A stretch of DNA of 21,672 nucleotides from Bremia lactucae (lineage: Eukaryota; Oomycota; Peronosporomycetes; Peronosporales; Peronosporaceae): assembly GCF_004359215.1 (NCBI RefSeq), contig NC_090610.1, forward strand, positions 158,728 to 180,399, in the 5' to 3' direction. The notes under the pieces are model-generated. The model saw nothing but the letters and a program-made list of their open reading frames with translations. It was not told the DNA's origin and made no database searches. How positions within the stretch are numbered: position 1 is the first letter of the stretch; each line of letters begins with the position of its first letter. A program made the translations under genes and the position numbers. This document shows positions 7,322 through 16,587 of the stretch, in pieces.

Positions 7322-10285
7322 ATGGCGAGCCGCCTTAAAGAGTACCGCTACTACCTAAGCAGCGGCGTAAGCACATGCATCAGTGTCAAAATATCGCTGA
7401 TTGAATTGGCACCAGCACTAGGATGCTCCGTAAGTGGTGACACGCCAAAGCGTGCAATAAACGAAACGCCATGCGTGGGCCTCGAGCAGCTAGCTGGTAC
7501 GTCGTCCGAGGTGCGCAACTCGCCTGTAAGCGAAATTTTCCTGACTGCTCAATTGTTCTCGGACGGGCTTCCTCTACACCCCATGGTTATAAGGTGCGTA
7601 CCCTTTGAGGTATATGTTGCTTGAGCTAAGCATTGCGAGCTGAGATCTAATTTAGTATGTACTTTTCTTAGCTCCACGAGCCCTACCAAATGCAGCAACT
7701 CAACGATTTATTGGAATGAGTGGATCTCCTTTCCCGTGCGTTACCGCGATCTTTCGCGCAACTCGCTGTTGGCCATTACCATCTGGGGGGTGGGCTGGGT
7801 GCCTATTGGCGGCTCTACAATCTCTTTCTTCACCAAGCAGGGTGTTCTACGTGACGGCGTGCAGTGTCTTCGCATCTGGGAGGGGCGTGAAGCTGACTCG
7901 TCTCCTACGACCACGACGCCATCCGAGATTGATGAAGAGTGGGTACGGCAAGAATGTTTTCGACTCGATAAGCTTCGTGAGAAGTACGAGCGCAAAGAAA
8001 TTGCACGAAACGAGTGGATGGATAGCGTCACAGATCGACGCATTGCTCGCATTCGTCGAGGCAGTGAACCACCAACGAGAAAGGATGCACTCGGCCCATT
8101 TTGCTCCTATCGGGAGGACGCTCTCTTGTGGCTCGAGATGCCGTATTTTGGAGACGTGGTCGTGTACGAGGAAGAACCGTATTCGCAGCGCAACTTGACA
8201 TCGTCGTACACTGCAGATATGGGTCCAAGACGCACGAATTACGAGAGCAGTACGACGTCATCCTCCGCTCATTCGTATGACTCGCATACGCTCAGTGGAT
8301 CGTACGATTTGGCTACAGCGGGAGCGTCTTCGGGGTCTAGAGAACTTCCAAGTCTAGTGACCATATGGGACCCTGACTTGAATGAAGACAACCCAGCGGA
8401 GCGCAAATACCGTCGTCTTGCACGAGACATTCTACGAGGATCCATTGATCCTAATCTTAAGCCTAGTCGAGATGAAAAGGCTAGAATTGAGCTCTTGCTG
8501 GCGACACCAACTGACAACTTGAAGAATGAAGACAAAGATTTACTCTGGAAATTTCGTTACACTTTAACCGATAACAAGAAGGCTGTGGTAAAGTTCTTGC
8601 TCTCGGTTGATTGGAAAGATGAATTGGAAGTAAAACAAGCCACGGATCTGCTTTCTCAGTGGTGTGAGATTGACATCGCTGATGCTCTCAAGCTTTTAGG
8701 GCGCGAAAAGGAATTTAAGCACGAGATTGTGCGTCATTTTGCAGTATCGACACTAGCAACAGCTAAAAATGAAGATCTACTCGACTTTTTGTTGCAACTG
8801 GTCCAAGCGCTGCGGTATGAAAACACGGGGGCCCCAATCGCATCTCTGCGCGGGGCATTGGCCACCGATGAAATCAATACTTCGGACGGATCATCAAGCG
8901 AGTTGGGTCCTTTGGCTCGCTTTTTAATTGCACGCTCCAGCACGAACTTTCAGATGGCTAATTATTTCTACTGGTACTTGAAAGTAGAGGCTGGAGATCA
9001 AACGAATGACTCGGACATTTTCCGCACCGTACTGAATAAAATGCTTACGGAGATGAAGCGCGATGAAGAGAAGAAACCGATTTACGACATGTTGATCGCT
9101 CAACGTGATTTCATGAGTCACATTTTGACAATCCACAACAAGGCTCGTGAAGAGAAAGGACGAAAAGACCAAAAGGAGGAAAAGTTACGACAGTTTTTGA
9201 AACAATTTCCGTGGCCGAGAGGCGCGGTGATTTCTTTGCCACTGGACCCGACAGTGTATTTAAGTGGAGTCGTTCCGTCATCAGCAAAGATGTTCAAAAG
9301 TGCGATGTACCCGGCTGTCATTCAGTTCCAAACAGTAATTCCTCCAACTGATCAGCTTCACCATACCATAAATGGTGAAGGAGACAGCAATCATCCAACA
9401 AATCTGAGTCAGTCAATATTTGGTGGAAGCGACATGAATATCATGCGAGAATCACTGCCGACCCGTATGATCAGTTACTTGCACCGTGAAAAGGAAGGTC
9501 CGATGTACAAGTTTATGGTGAAAAATGGAGATGATCTGCGTCAAGATCAACTGATTATGCAAATGTTCATTTTGATGGATCGCTTGTTAAAAAAGGTTAA
9601 TTTGGATTTGAAGCTCACGCCGTATCGCATCTTAGCGACAGGCGCCAACGATGGTTTAATGGAGTTTGTACAAGACTCGTACCCGGTATCGTATGTGGTT
9701 TCGCACTTTGAGTCGCCCCAAATTATTGGTTTTTTACGAAAGCACAATCCTGACATTACTGCGGAGTTTGGAATTGCGCCTGAAGCATTAAGCACATATG
9801 TAAAATCAGTGGCTGGCTACTGTGTGCTGACGTATTTACTTGGAATTGGTGATCGCCATTTAGACAATTTGATGATGAAAGCAGAAGGGCATATGTTTCA
9901 TATTGATTTTGGTTTTGTCTTTGGTGCTGATCCAAAGCCGTACCCGCCTCCGTTTAAGTTGACAAAAGAAATGGTAGAAGGCATGGGAGGTCCGACGAGC
10001 GAGCATTATCAAAGATTTACAACCTATTGTTGCCAAGCGTACAACTGGCTGCGAAAAAGTGCCGACCTCATCTTAAACTTACTCAGTCTTATGGCCGACT
10101 CTGGAATTGAAGAGCTGTCAGCGAATCCTGCCACAACTTTGCTTAAAGTAGAAGAAAAGTTTCGTCTCGATTTGACTGATGAGCAAGCAGAGCAATTCTT
10201 TCTGGGTCTCATAAATGACAGTGTTTCTGCTCTATTCCCGCTTCTTGTGGACTGGATTCACAAGGTTGCGACAAAATTAAAATAG
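7322..10285 (+). CDS. VPS34: Class III phosphatidylinositol 3-kinase, VPS34-like, two exons
   Basis: Exons 7322-7593 and 7672-10285 give 961 residues (human VPS34 has 887). The enzyme phosphorylates phosphatidylinositol to PI3P for endosomal sorting and autophagy. An N-terminal C2 domain is split by the intron (SEIFLTAQLFSDGLPLHP in exon 1, YWNEWISFPVRYRDLSRN in exon 2). A Ser-rich linker lies near 263-318, the helical domain near 330-525, and the kinase near 614-961. Lys708 is in MVKNGDDLRQDQ, the catalytic loop is GDRHLDN (Asp818), and HIDFG carries Asp836, so the core looks active. The end WIHKVATKLK resembles the lipid-contacting C-terminal helix of VPS34. The KEMVEGMGG segment fits class III rather than class I. 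The ATG at 7322 places MASRLKEYRYYLSS at the family's usual N-terminus. An Asn/Gly/Ser-rich N-lobe insertion (about 660-685) is longer than in human. Confidence 0.95.
7594..7671 (+). other. Intron of VPS34
   Basis: 78 bp, GTGCGT at the 5' end and TTCTTAG at the 3' end, with CTAAG and CTAAT branch-site candidates. It splits a Ser codon (AG|C, phase 2). Without splicing the exon 1 frame stops at 7622-7624, and the two C2 halves are in different frames. Confidence 0.9.
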
Positions 10286-10288
10286 CTT

Positions 10289-11059
10289 CAACTTTTTTAT
10301 GTAGTTCAGACTGATGCGTTTCCAATGATTATACTTCTATTTGTAATATTGCTTACACATGCTACGTTTTCGTTGCGGTACAAATAAAGGGATGACTCTC
10401 TATGAGGCACCAGTATCTTCCCACGTAGTGATGATACTATTTACTTAACAATATCTTTCCGACCTGTGCGTCACCATGACATCCCCGACATTCCCATCGA
10501 GCAAATCATACGTCATTACGTAGCTTACAAATCCTGCAGTGCTGTTTAACACCGTAAACAAATCAAATGAAACAACCAGCCACAGCCAATGCCACCCAGC
10601 ATGCCCATGAATGGTGCGAGAGAAAACGCATGCTGCGACGACGCCGAAATGCCCCCTTAAACAACAGTCACAATACTTGACTGATGTAGATCATGCTTGG
10701 CTCGAATAGCTGACTTATTTTAAAGCGCATCGTGATGCTAACAACTTGGTGTAGTGAAGAGTTTGTCTTACTTGGCATTTGCTATTTTTTAAGATGTAAA
10801 AAAAGTAAAGTGCGCGTCCGCTTAGAATTAATTCGTTCTGCCCTTTCTTAAAATACCTGAACAGCAAGCACGTACGTGTGATGCTCGTTCGATGCATTTA
10901 AATCCCCCGTAGCGTATTAGGCATCTATAATACTTTTGGGAGCCATGAGCACCTAAAACATCCAGAGCAAGTCAAGCAACGCAAACACATAGGCACTCAA
11001 ACACCTTGATTCGAGGGATGAGGATTTTGGGATCTCGATTAGCGACGTAGGACCCTATA
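10289..11059. other. Intergenic region downstream of VPS34
   Basis: No supported gene. The first 100 bases are the likely VPS34 3' UTR. On the minus strand near 10655-10545 a short frame encodes a hydrophobic Gly-rich peptide (SLAPFMGMLGGIGCGW). It might be a gene end but has no start and no recognised family. The five bases before the LTR at 11060 are CTATA. Confidence 0.5.
10383..10388 (+). terminator. Polyadenylation signal of VPS34 (candidate)
   Basis: AATAAA lies about 100 bases after the stop codon, on the coding strand, in an AT-rich 3' flank. Confidence 0.55.
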
Positions 11060-11696
11060 TGTAACGGGGTGTTCCGTTACAAAATATTATTTCCTATAAG
11101 AGAAATAATAATTATTATTTTCTATGCAAGGAAATAAGTAAAGAATTACAAAAGTAGGGAGACATTATCCCACCGGAGTCCAGGGGTTCCTTTAACTTTA
11201 TAGTAAGGGTTATTGTTTTACATGACCTCATCACTCAAAGACTATACCAGTAGAAGTCGCGGTTTACCCATACCATAGCTTTCAGTTCTTATTCTTTATT
11301 CAGTGATTAGATGAACGGAGGGGGCACCTATGACTGCCGTATTTTTTAACTTAACGTATAGAAGGCATGGCCCTGGTTGTAGGCGGGCACGTCGTAATGC
11401 GGCCAAGCTCTACTTAGACACACACCCTAGCACAGCAATGAAGCGTTTAACCAGCTTCTCTTGCGTGCAGTGAGGTAGTTGTGGTGGGCCAACGCACTAA
11501 GTACTTTGATTAAGTGTCGTCACGGGAGCGGTAATCCGGCTCCTCGTGCGCACTTATCAAGAAGGAAGTAATTTTCAGACTGATTTATAATTAATCATAT
11601 TAATTATAATTACCTTTTTTAACCAATCAAAATATCCTCTCTACAGATAACACTTGATATGTATTGCGAGCGTATCTTTCTAGATACCTCGCGTAA

Positions 11697-11819
11697 CGGA
11701 TGACACTAGCCGTCATCACGGATGACGCTAGGCGTTATCCTTCCTAATGTGAATGCACCCATGCGCATCGGATGCCGCTAGGCGACATCCTCTCCTAATG
11801 TGAATGCACCCATGTGCAT
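11697..11819. repeat. Tandem repeat of hairpin units inside LTR B
   Basis: There are two full units (11719-11768, 50 bp; 11769-11819, 51 bp) and one partial unit (11697-11718). Each begins with GGATG.C.CTAG.CG..ATC, which is itself an imperfect palindrome, and the full ones continue with CTAATGTGAATGCACCCATG. Confidence 0.85.
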
Positions 11820-11902
11820 CACATACAAAAGGGTTGGTCACAAACGTGCACCACACCCGAGTGCTGGGTCTAACTACTTTAATTTAGTAATTGACCACCC
11901 CC

Positions 11903-11925
11903 TTAAGTACACCAAGTGTACTTAA
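11903..11925. repeat. Perfect hairpin near LTR B terminus
   Basis: Arms TTAAGTACAC and GTGTACTTAA (10 bp each) with loop CAA. The copy at 4368-4386 keeps the inner 8 bp, so the structure is retained in both copies. Confidence 0.8.
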
Positions 11926-11964
11926 CAGGGACTGTGTAACATTAGGGCAACTTAGCCCGTTACA

Positions 11965-11977
11965 CCATCCCCCCTTT
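11965..11977 (-). other. Polypurine tract (candidate)
   Basis: The minus strand reads AAAGGGGGGATGG directly before the LTR start TGTAACGGGC. No TGG-type primer site is seen when the same junction is read on the plus strand. It matches the tract at 2238-2247 in form. Confidence 0.6.
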
Positions 11978-12096
11978 AAGAACGAATTTACATTTTTAAA
12001 TTCGTCAAAGAGGAGCGAGGAACTGCGAGTAGCTTCACGCGCCGCTAGTTTACTCAATCACTCTACCGACCTGTGTTTCCATACACGGCGCCAAAG

Positions 12097-13605
12097 ATGC
12101 CACCTAAAAGGGGCAATGTTAGTGGGTCGTCTGCGAAGACGCCGACTCAATCTCGCACTAAGCGCACGCGCCGCGCTAATTCGCCGGCCGCGTTTAATGC
12201 CTTAGTCGAAACGCCGACAGCCACTGCGGCTGTCGCGTTAACAGGGCTAAAGGATCCATCCCACTTTAACAGTGAGGATGTTGATCCGTCGCTCATTGTC
12301 GACTACAATGAGTCGACACCGTTGCCGTCACCTCATAGTAGTGATGCGGACAACCTGCTCATGAGGAATGATGATGCGGCATTATTGCCCATCCAAACTT
12401 CTCCCATAGCTCACAACATGGAGACAGCAGCATTTACGAATGCTGTCCCGTCGTCTGCGCTGGAAAGCGCAGCGACAGGTAATGAGAGCGCTGCCCATAA
12501 AGGCGCAGCGCTTCTCCGTTGGGTATAACCACAACGCCTTATGCTCAGACCATAATTCATAATGGTTCTGACATAGAGGATTCGGAGCCTAAAGCTCCGC
12601 CGACGACACGTGAACGTGCTCAGTCGGTGTCACAAGCCTCAAATTTTCGAACTAGAACCCCTCGAATTAGGAGTCGTTTTGAACGTGGCTATGTGACGGG
12701 TGGCATATCATTTGATGCTCCCTCCATCTAAATGGCCTCGTTTAAACGGGCCAAGAGCGTCGCTCCTAGAGCGCGCTCTTGTAGACGCACATAATTATTG
12801 TGGCGTCTTCAAATCATGGAGGGCTCAGGGAAACCTTTTGGGCGTATTTTCCCGATCCGGTCGTGTTGCGTTCAAAAGAAACGCCCGACCAATACGAGGC
12901 GGAATTCCTGCGCCGCATTCATCCGGATAGCGAATTAATTTCGCCCACTTGCGTGTGAAAGAAATCATGGGCGGTACTGTACCCCCTGTTTCTTCTCACA
13001 ACGCTACTTCTGCTAGTCTGTTTGAGACTAGCGAAGAGGCCTCAGCTGGTGCTCCTTTTCATAGGCAGCCACCAAACCGGGCACATGAATACGTAGGGTG
13101 TCGATCGGTTCCTAAGAGTCAAAAATCTTCGGGTAACCTTTCCATTGGACGAGGATCTGATACCCTTGCCTCACGGAGCGGTGGGCAAGCAACCTTCCAA
13201 CAAGGAAGCGTTGATTCCCACCCGCATCCATTAGTGCAGGCGGCGCCCGATAGGAGTGGCGATCTCGCCCAACTACTCGCAGCTGTCTTACCTTCGTCCG
13301 TTCAGTCACAGGCGTTAAACGCTGCTGAACGAAGTATTGCGGATCTCGAGGGTCAAGTCTCGCGACTGACCTCGGATCTCGTTGATGTCCGAGCGAAGGC
13401 TCGTCAGGGTTATGAACGCCTGAAGACTCGCTTGGACCTTCTCGAGAGGATAATGCTGAGGGATCCGCGTTACTCGCGTGATGTCCCTCGCTCTCCGAGT
13501 CCTGTTCGTGGCAGGAGGGATCGGTCCGATAGCTTTTCGCCTTCACCGTCCCCCTCACCCGAACGACGCTCGACTCACAGTCGGCGTCACCATCGATCTC
13601 CTTAG
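12097..13605 (+). pseudogene. Antisense gene of the chromovirus: basic, coiled-coil, RS-rich protein (degraded)
   Basis: No family is recognised. ATG at 12097 opens a basic N-terminus (MPPKRGN, later TKRTRRANSP, like a nuclear signal) followed by an acidic Ser/Thr/Pro-rich middle. A one-base shift near 12510-12520 moves the frame to PLGITTTPYAQ, which runs to a stop at 12729. Between 12730 and 12950 coding-like pieces lie in two frames, including WAYFPDPVVLRSKETPDQYE. From 12949 a clean 219-codon frame ends at 13605. It has a helical heptad-like part (AERSIADLEGQVSRLTSDLV, ERLKTRLDLLERI) and a C-terminus rich in RS and SP pairs (RSPSPVRGRRDRSDSFSPSP). From 13036 it is antisense to integrase and chromodomain. 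Third codon positions of one strand face second positions of the other. If intact it would be about 500 residues. Confidence 0.55.
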
Positions 13606-15744
13606 ACGGATGGGAGTATGTGACCTCATTTGGGTCTACATACCTTTTCAGACGGCCCACGTAAAATACGGGGTGCGTCTTCATATAAGGGGGAAGGGTG
13701 AGGCTATAATTTAGGTCTCCAACCTCTTCTACAACCGTAAAGGGCCCAATGAAGCGCGGCAACAACTTCGTAGTACCTCCAGGTAGCACAGAAATTGCAT
13801 TTTTAGGTAAAGGTAGCAGTACCTAATAGTACTTTTTTACCCACTCTGAAGCGTTCATAATTTTCGCGACCGTTTCGGTCCACATATTCTTTTTGCTTGT
13901 CCTGTGCGCTTGCTATTGCGTCACGGACTTTAAGTGTGATGGCTAATCGCCCATCCACAAAGCGTTGAGCCTTGCTCACGCTTTTAGCATCAAACTCGCT
14001 ATGATACTGCCGAGAGGTCGGTCATAACGCGTAGTTTTATTGACCACTGCTAAACTGGCAGGGTCACTAGGGCAAGTTTCTGTCTTTGAGATGATACCCC
14101 CATGGGTCATCGTCATATTGACGAAACTATGTCGTGGACACTGTTATTAATATCTAACTCCACCAAGGGCAATTGGTTGCTCCACTCTTTGGGAGTTGAT
14201 ATAGTGCGCAAGATATCTACCACGACCCGGCTGGCACGTTCGGTTTGGTCATCGGTCTGGGGATGATCTGCGGTCGACATGTGGAGCTTGCTACCTAGCA
14301 GCTCGAATACATGTTGCCAACAACCAAACGTAAAACGTGGATTCCGGTTCGATACTATGGACTCGGGCATCCCGTGAGTCGGTAAACATGATCCAGGAAT
14401 AAGAGAGCTGCCTCCTTGCCTGTGATCGATGTTTTACATGGTACTAAATGCACCATTTTGCTCAGTCTGTCTACAAAGACGACTAGCCCCGTCCGACCCT
14501 TATGATCGGGCGGCATGCCAAACATGAAGTCCAGACTTACTGACTTCCAACAGTTGGTTGGAATCGGTAGCGGCTTCAGTGGCGCACTGCTGGACGGTGC
14601 AGGCTTAATGCGCTGACACTGTTCGCAAGAGCGAATATAGTTGGCCACCCATCTATATAGGTGTGGCCACCAAAATTCCTCTGACACTCGTAAGAATGTC
14701 TTTTCACGGCCCAGATGCCCACTAGATGGCGCATCATGGAGCTCGTGAAGGATCATCAACTTGAGATCTGTGTCATGAGGCACATAGATTCTCAAGGGAT
14801 CACAAGGTGACAGCTGATGCCATAACAGGCCATCGCTGTAGCTAAAGCGATTGAGCTTAGCTTTCAGGTGCGACGGAAGGGAAACCTTTCGTCCACCGAA
14901 GTGATCCAACAGCAGGCGACAGTGGTCGTCCTGACTGTAGCTCTCTTTTATCTCAGAGGCCAATGAGCTCGTCACGTGGTATGCCTTCATGGCTGCCAAC
15001 GTCGACGGCTGAAATTGTGCTTTCGCACTAGACACACTTTCCTGGTGTCTAACCTCGAAGTCTGGTCTGCGCGATAAAGCGTCAGCCAAGACATTCGACT
15101 TACCCGGCTTATATTCAACTTTGAAATTAAATTTAAAGAAGAATGTGAGCCATCTTGCCATTCTAGGCGAGAGATGCGGTGAGTTTATTGCGGTCCGCAG
15201 TGATGCGTGATCCGTATAAACCACAAATGGTTCGGTGCCCAGTAGGTGCACACGAAACTTGACAAGAGCATACTTTATTGAAAGTAGCGCACAAGGTAAT
15301 TCAGTTCCGCGGCTTTTAAAAGCCGAGACTGATAAGAAATGACACGGTCAACGCCGTCGTTATCCTTCTGCATGAGCGCGCTGCCAATTGCAGAATTACT
15401 TGCATCGCAGACGACGCTAAAGGGCTTAACCGCGTCTGGCAATGCCAAGACCGGTGCCTCCACAAGAGACTGCTTCACTGATGTGAACGCATCTTCTTGT
15501 CTTTTAACCAAACCTATTCTGTGTCCTTTTTAAGGAGATCATATAATGGTTTAGTTTGCTCCGCATAATTCTTGCTATACTTATGCAAGTAATTAGCGAG
15601 CCCTTGGAATTGGCGCAAATCCTTCACATGCCGTAGGATTGACCATTCCTTTACTGATTTTACCTTGTCGGGGTCTGCTCGTACACCATGTGTACCTACA
15701 ATGCAAACTTGCACAGGTATCTCAGGGACCCCTATGACGCACTT
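13036..15744 (-). pseudogene. Chromovirus pol pseudogene: RT end, RNase H, integrase, chromodomain
   Basis: Read leftward: RT thumb region (GTHGVRADPDKV, LRQFQGLANYLHKYSKNYAE), RNase H with VVCDASN and YTDHASLR, the integrase zinc-binding part (HELHDAPSSGHLGREK, CEQCQR), the integrase core (LDFMFG, then SNRNPRF, then QTERAS), the GPY/F module (LLPRFIGPFTVVEEVG), and a chromodomain (FLVGRLLAH, YQILVQWKGYP). The RT catalytic palm is absent. Breaks: TAG and a shift near 15514; loss of bases near 15285 removing the RNase H catalytic Glu segment; a one-base deletion near 14372; scrambled frames between 14113 and 13789; and TAG at 13114-13112 replacing Trp. After that Trp the frame stays open to about 13036. 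The second catalytic Asp of the integrase is Asn (14349-14347). The element is dead. Confidence 0.9.
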
Positions 15745-15907
15745 TTGCGACAGCAGTTCTGCGTGTTGAGCCTTGTTGGCAAGGAGCCTTTTCTTGGGCC
15801 CCGTCGAGGTTATGTTGTAGGAACCTGGCTAAATTTGCATGCTTCTCGTCTCGTTTTGGCGTAAAACACATGGCGCTTATGGCTGGCCCGCCTTCGACCA
15901 AACTCAT
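15745..15907 (-). pseudogene. Gag N-terminus fused to RT by internal deletion
   Basis: ATG at 15907 starts MSLVEGGPAISAM, collinear with MSSTVGNDAILAM at 1112, and continues LARFLQHNLDGAQEK, matching IAKFIQHELDEMKKR there. Near 15745 the similarity jumps directly to the RT thumb, so most of gag, all of protease and the RT catalytic core are gone. The last 70 bases recur on the plus strand at 19280-19345. Confidence 0.75.
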
Positions 15908-16072
15908 CCGCTCGATCACTCTCCATTCAACGTCACTCAAGTGAGTGAACATTTCACCTGTTACCTATAGGCCGTCTTTAGGGGCTTGAGAGCTTACTCC
16001 TTTATCATTTAACATATACAAGTTGAATGGAACGTACGAAGGCCTCTAGATGGACTATGAAGTACGACAAAG
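15908..16072 (-). other. Leader of the defective chromovirus
   Basis: 165 bases between LTR end and gag ATG. The 24 bases next to the LTR align with those at 1222-1245 (about 17 identical), but the TGG primer-site start is lost. Confidence 0.6.
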
Positions 16073-16587
16073 TGTAATGGAGAACCTTTTGCTAACACTG
16101 CTAACAGTACATGTCAACCTGCACTGATTACAGTCAAGGTGGGTGTCTCGACTACTTCACGTACACGACGTGCAGGGGGAGGTTCTAAAAAGCTAAGAAG
16201 TCTTAGCTACTAAAGGTAAAATCAAGGAATTAAGAATAGGGAAAAAGTATAAATCATATTGATATATTGAGTTTCTCTAATAACGATCTTCTATCTACTG
16301 GCCATAATGTATTAATAATTAAATATGCAGTGCGCTTTCTTGAGCGACGCCTTATCGTGTCTTGAAACAACTGGCGGGGTTGATCAAAACTTGAACCAAT
16401 CAATCAATAGAGCTAATGTCTTATTGCGTCAAAATATTTTAAAATTAATAATATTGGAACTATAAGGTCAAAACCAATGAAAGATAATAATTGTGTATTT
16501 CTTTAGTTAATTTCTGTCACAGGTTTAACAGGTTTAAAATATTTCCCTTGTAGGAAAAGGTATTATCTAACGGGACTCCCCATTACA
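16073..16587 (-). repeat. 5' LTR of the defective chromovirus (LTR type A, copy 2)
   Basis: 515 bp from TGTAATGGAG to CCCCATTACA. The internal order of landmarks follows the LTR at 1246-1699, and leader and gag follow it on the minus strand. Its outer end has the same near palindrome (TAACGGGACTCCCCATTA). It does not match the LTR at the other end of this element (11060-11964). Confidence 0.75.

Larger units (their letters stand above)
11060..11964 (-). repeat. LTR type B, complete, 905 bp; probably the 3' LTR of a minus-strand element
   Basis: It begins TGTAACGGGG and ends CCCGTTACA, giving TG..CA inside matching termini. The strand rests on the purine tract AAAGGGGGGATGG, which abuts 11964 on the minus strand as a polypurine tract abuts a 3' LTR. 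Against this, the first 50 bases on the plus strand resemble the minus-strand start of the type A LTRs (TGTAA.GGGG.GT.CCGTTA and TTTCCTA.AAG.GAAATA). That would favour a plus-oriented LTR. Flanking five bases differ (CTATA, CCATC), as expected when only one end of an element is seen. It contains tandem palindromes (11697-11819) and a perfect hairpin (11903-11925). Confidence 0.75.

Noticed and set aside
7716..8198. 160-codon frame at the VPS34 exon 2 start
   Set aside because: It is an overlapping frame of the C2 domain coding sequence; the VPS34 frame is unambiguous.
10715..10897. Minus-strand frame of 60 codons downstream of VPS34
   Set aside because: Low-complexity AT-rich sequence with no recognisable motif.
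12949..13605. Treating the plus-strand frame purely as a shadow of pol
   Set aside because: It continues a coding-like stretch that lies outside pol and has a distinct coiled-coil plus RS-rich design. The shadow explanation is still possible and is given as the main way to refute the finding.
13478..13714. 78-codon plus-strand frame after the antisense gene
   Set aside because: It is antisense to the integrase GPY/F module and out of frame with the 12949-13605 reading; no coding features.
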